From the NCBI GenBank assembly GCA_002171275.2, contig NHFZ02000013.1, forward strand, positions 1-36,342: 36,342 nt of DNA, written 5' to 3'. A program made the position numbers and the translations under genes. The notes beneath the pieces are model-generated. The model did not search any database, had not been told where the DNA came from, and saw only the letters and a list, made by a program, of their open reading frames with translations. Below, piece by piece: positions 34,097-36,342 of this stretch (its first letter is position 1; each line of letters begins with the position of its first letter). The DNA comes from Pelagibacteraceae bacterium TMED124 (lineage in GTDB: Bacteria > Pseudomonadota > Alphaproteobacteria > Pelagibacterales > Pelagibacteraceae).

Positions 34097-34884
34097 TTTT
34101 TACCTTTCAAAAAAAAATTTTTTAATGAAATTATATTTTTTAATAATAGTTTGATTATTAATTTAATAATTATTCTTAAATATCCATTAATAAATGTTAG
34201 AAGGAGTATAAATGATTTATTTAAAATTTTGTTGAAAAGTTTTAAATTATAAAAATAAATTTTTTTATAATTAGAAGTCATGTTCTTATCATGAATCCTA
34301 TATCTAACTAGTGCCTCTGGTATATACTCAACTTTAATATCTGCAAGAAGAACTTTTACCCACCAATCATAATCTTCAGAATATAAATCTTCATTAAAAG
34401 GGATGGTTAGAAATATTTCTTTCTTAGCAGCTATCCCTGAACCACCTCCAAAAATATTATCTCCATAAATTAAAGTTATTAGAGAGACTTGTTTTTTTAT
34501 TTTTCCTAAATTATATTTAAACTTTTTTACATCGAAACTAAATTTTGAATGTGCATGACAAACAACTTGAACACTTTTTAATGAATTCATTGTTAGTTCC
34601 GCCTTATTATTTTCCCAAATATCATCATCATCAGAAAATATTATATATTCTGAACTTGCAATTTTTGTTCCTAGATTTCTTTTCTGAGGAGTTTTTAAGT
34701 TATCAGTAAAGATAACTCTTATATTAAATTTTTTATTTATTAACTGTTCAATATCTCTACATTCTTTTGTATTTTCTAAAATTATGATTATCTCTTCAGG
34801 TAAAAAAGTTTGCTGATAAATACTTTCTAATAATTCATTAAGAAATTTTATTCTCCCTAATGAAGGGATTATTACAGAATACAT
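34093..34884 (-). CDS. Family 2 glycosyltransferase
   Basis: A GT-A enzyme read here as 263 residues from ATG 34882-34884, giving MYSVIIPSLGRIKFLNELLE. The frame is open upstream to 34965, but that longer form overlaps the ligase/polymerase gene by 79 bp and only adds a basic, low-complexity head. The chosen start lies two bases after that gene's stop. Motifs: IIPSLGR at 5-11, QKRNLGTKIA at 67-76, FSDDDDIWE at 83-91 (metal and donor), SEDYDWW at 169-175 and YRIH at 195-198. The hydrophobic tail (LLLTFINGYLRIIIKLIIKL) suggests membrane association. Donor unknown. Confidence 0.87.
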   Translation of the reverse strand: MYSVIIPSLGRIKFLNELLESIYQQTFLPEEIIIILENTKECRDIEQLINKKFNIRVIFTDNLKTPQKRNLGTKIASSEYIIFSDDDDIWENNKAELTMNSLKSVQVVCHAHSKFSFDVKKFKYNLGKIKKQVSLITLIYGDNIFGGGSGIAAKKEIFLTIPFNEDLYSEDYDWWVKVLLADIKVEYIPEALVRYRIHDKNMTSNYKKIYFYNLKLFNKILNKSFILLLTFINGYLRIIIKLIIKLLLKNIISLKNFFLKGKK

Positions 34885-34886
34885 TT

Positions 34887-36206
34887 TTATGAATTTAGAA
34901 TTTGATTTGTATTTTTGTTTGCGTCGTTTAATAAAATATTTTTTATACCTGCTAAAAGTACCCATCCAGCGATGCTTATTCTTCCATCAAAATATTGAAT
35001 GTCTACCAAATGCATAAAAATCAATGAAGTCAATGAGATAATCCAAGCTCTATCTAAAACATCAAATTTATTAGAATCATAATTTTCAAAATATAGTTTA
35101 TAGAAAGATTTATATAAAAGGTATGAAATTGGCAATAATATAAATAAAGCAGCTGGTAAGCCGTAATTAACAATCAATTCAAGAGGTAGATTATGAGAAT
35201 GACCCTTCCAAAAGCCAGTATCATCTAAAAGTAAAGAAGTGAATGATCTCGAGCCATGTCCCCAAATTGGTCTCTCTGAGATAAATTTAAAAGCGTATCT
35301 CCAAATTCCTATTCTTGAAATATCTAAATTTTCATATTCTAAATCTGTAAAATTCATCCAAATCCCTCTAGGGATAAGTTGTTGTATAAAAATTTGAAAT
35401 CTCATGCCAAAGATAGGAAAGTATAAATTTATAGCAATCAAGGAAAATAATGATAGAAAGCTATAAATCCAAATCTTAATTTTTGATCCATAAATAAAAA
35501 ATAATGGAATCAATAAACATACCCATCCAGCTCTTGAAGAAGCTAAAATTATCAATAAAGAAATGGAAAATATTAAACTTATTTTTAAGATATTTTTTAT
35601 TAAATCTTTTTTATCGAAAAATATTAAAACAAGACAAAACGGCCAAATAATATTTAACCAAGCTGCTAAATAATTAGGATTATTAAATAATCCTGTTATA
35701 CCTGTAATTCCTTCTATAGGTCTTTGATACCAGGTAATGAAACCAAAGAGGGTTTTCATTGGTCCATACCAATTTAAGAGAAGTTGACCAAAACAAGAGA
35801 AAAGGACAGGTATTGATCCTAAAATTAAAACTTCTATGCACATTTTCCTATCTCTAATATCTATGAGATATTTTTGAAATCCGATAAAAGCAAATATTAG
35901 AGGTATCCAATTTAATAAACCTACAAATGTTAGGTACGAATTATTTGAAATATTATTAATTGAACTTTTATCAAAGAAATTGTAAATACTACTTAGTAAT
36001 AATAAGATGCAACTTATTAAGAATATGAGATTTATCTTATCATCAAATTGTTTTTTGAGATTATCAAGAAAACTAATTAACAATGAAGTTAATAAGAAAA
36101 TTATTGATACTGAAATCGCACTTGGTAAAAGAAATAAACCTATAAGAAAAGAAAATTTTCCTATTTTTAAATAATTGTTGAATAATTTTTTAGAAAAGTA
36201 TTCCAA
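34887..36206 (-). CDS. O-antigen ligase/polymerase (Wzy_C superfamily)
   Basis: A 439-residue membrane protein with about ten hydrophobic segments. The core is LASSRAGWVCLLIPLFF (from about 221), a long periplasmic loop with RPIWGHGSRSF at 312-322 and GHSHNLPLELIVNYGL at 335-350, then more membrane segments. The SRAG, GxG and HSHN pattern is shared by WaaL-type O-antigen ligases and Wzy polymerases, which join undecaprenyl-linked glycans at the periplasmic face, so sequence cannot separate the two. The start is TTG 36204-36206; the frame is closed just upstream. It heads a three-gene operon with two GT2 genes, 44 bp from the tRNA-Arg gene. Confidence 0.87.
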   Translation of the reverse strand: MEYFSKKLFNNYLKIGKFSFLIGLFLLPSAISVSIIFLLTSLLISFLDNLKKQFDDKINLIFLISCILLLLSSIYNFFDKSSINNISNNSYLTFVGLLNWIPLIFAFIGFQKYLIDIRDRKMCIEVLILGSIPVLFSCFGQLLLNWYGPMKTLFGFITWYQRPIEGITGITGLFNNPNYLAAWLNIIWPFCLVLIFFDKKDLIKNILKISLIFSISLLIILASSRAGWVCLLIPLFFIYGSKIKIWIYSFLSLFSLIAINLYFPIFGMRFQIFIQQLIPRGIWMNFTDLEYENLDISRIGIWRYAFKFISERPIWGHGSRSFTSLLLDDTGFWKGHSHNLPLELIVNYGLPAALFILLPISYLLYKSFYKLYFENYDSNKFDVLDRAWIISLTSLIFMHLVDIQYFDGRISIAGWVLLAGIKNILLNDANKNTNQILNS

Positions 36207-36250
36207 ATATAGTTATGAAGGAAGGCGATTTTTGAAATTATTATTTTCAA

Positions 36251-36324
<74 letters not shown>

Positions 36325-36342
36325 ATCTTTTTATTATATCTG

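Overview
The window is a strongly AT-rich surface-polysaccharide island that looks like marine picocyanobacterium DNA, most probably Prochlorococcus. The grounds are the base composition, short spacers, starts without Shine-Dalgarno motifs (several are TTG), a cyanobacterial-type LptD/DUF3769 protein, and tRNA sequence near both ends. No taxonomic marker is present, so this is inference. An intact tRNA-Arg(TCT) lies at the right edge. A degenerate tRNA-Ala(GGC) with a preserved 3' half lies at the left edge.

Layout. 1-4300: the end of a coiled-coil protein built on 21-bp heptad repeats, the tRNA-Ala remnant, a two-domain glycosyltransferase (GT), a gene remnant, a methyltransferase and a small coiled-coil protein. 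4282-7115: a minus-strand gmhA-hddA-(hddC/gmhB fusion) operon for GDP-D-glycero-D-manno-heptose. 7159-10314: a sugar-nucleotide SDR and a 706-residue double GT. 10333-16743: a minus-strand block of rfbB-rfbD-rfbA-rfbC (dTDP-L-rhamnose), an RgpF-like protein, and Wzt/Wzm ABC export. 16897-19441: a decayed galE, a GT2 and a manC fragment. 19516-21554: gmd and fcl (GDP-L-fucose). 21683-24238: an LptA/LptD-like pair. 24358-28039: UDP-glucuronate 4-epimerase, galE and ugd. 28169-31296: a polyprenyl glycosylphosphotransferase, diverging from a split ABC exporter with a very small ATPase. 31298-36206: a GT15-like enzyme, a GT11 fucosyltransferase, two GT2 enzymes and an O-antigen ligase/polymerase.

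How it fits together. The genes supply GDP-heptose, dTDP-rhamnose, GDP-fucose, UDP-Gal, UDP-GlcA and UDP-GalA. About eight GTs could use them, and one phosphotransferase could start chains on undecaprenyl phosphate. Two export routes coexist: Wzm/Wzt, and a PglK/MsbA-like split ABC pair that could act as a flippase feeding the ligase/polymerase, since no Wzx or Wzz is visible. The Lpt-like pair may serve outer-membrane delivery. Three decayed genes and several tandem duplications show a region in active turnover. The points most worth checking are the GT15-like enzyme, the split exporter lacking a recognisable Q-loop glutamine, the GT2-GT31 fusion, the GDP-heptose cassette in a probable picocyanobacterium, and the tRNA-Ala scar.
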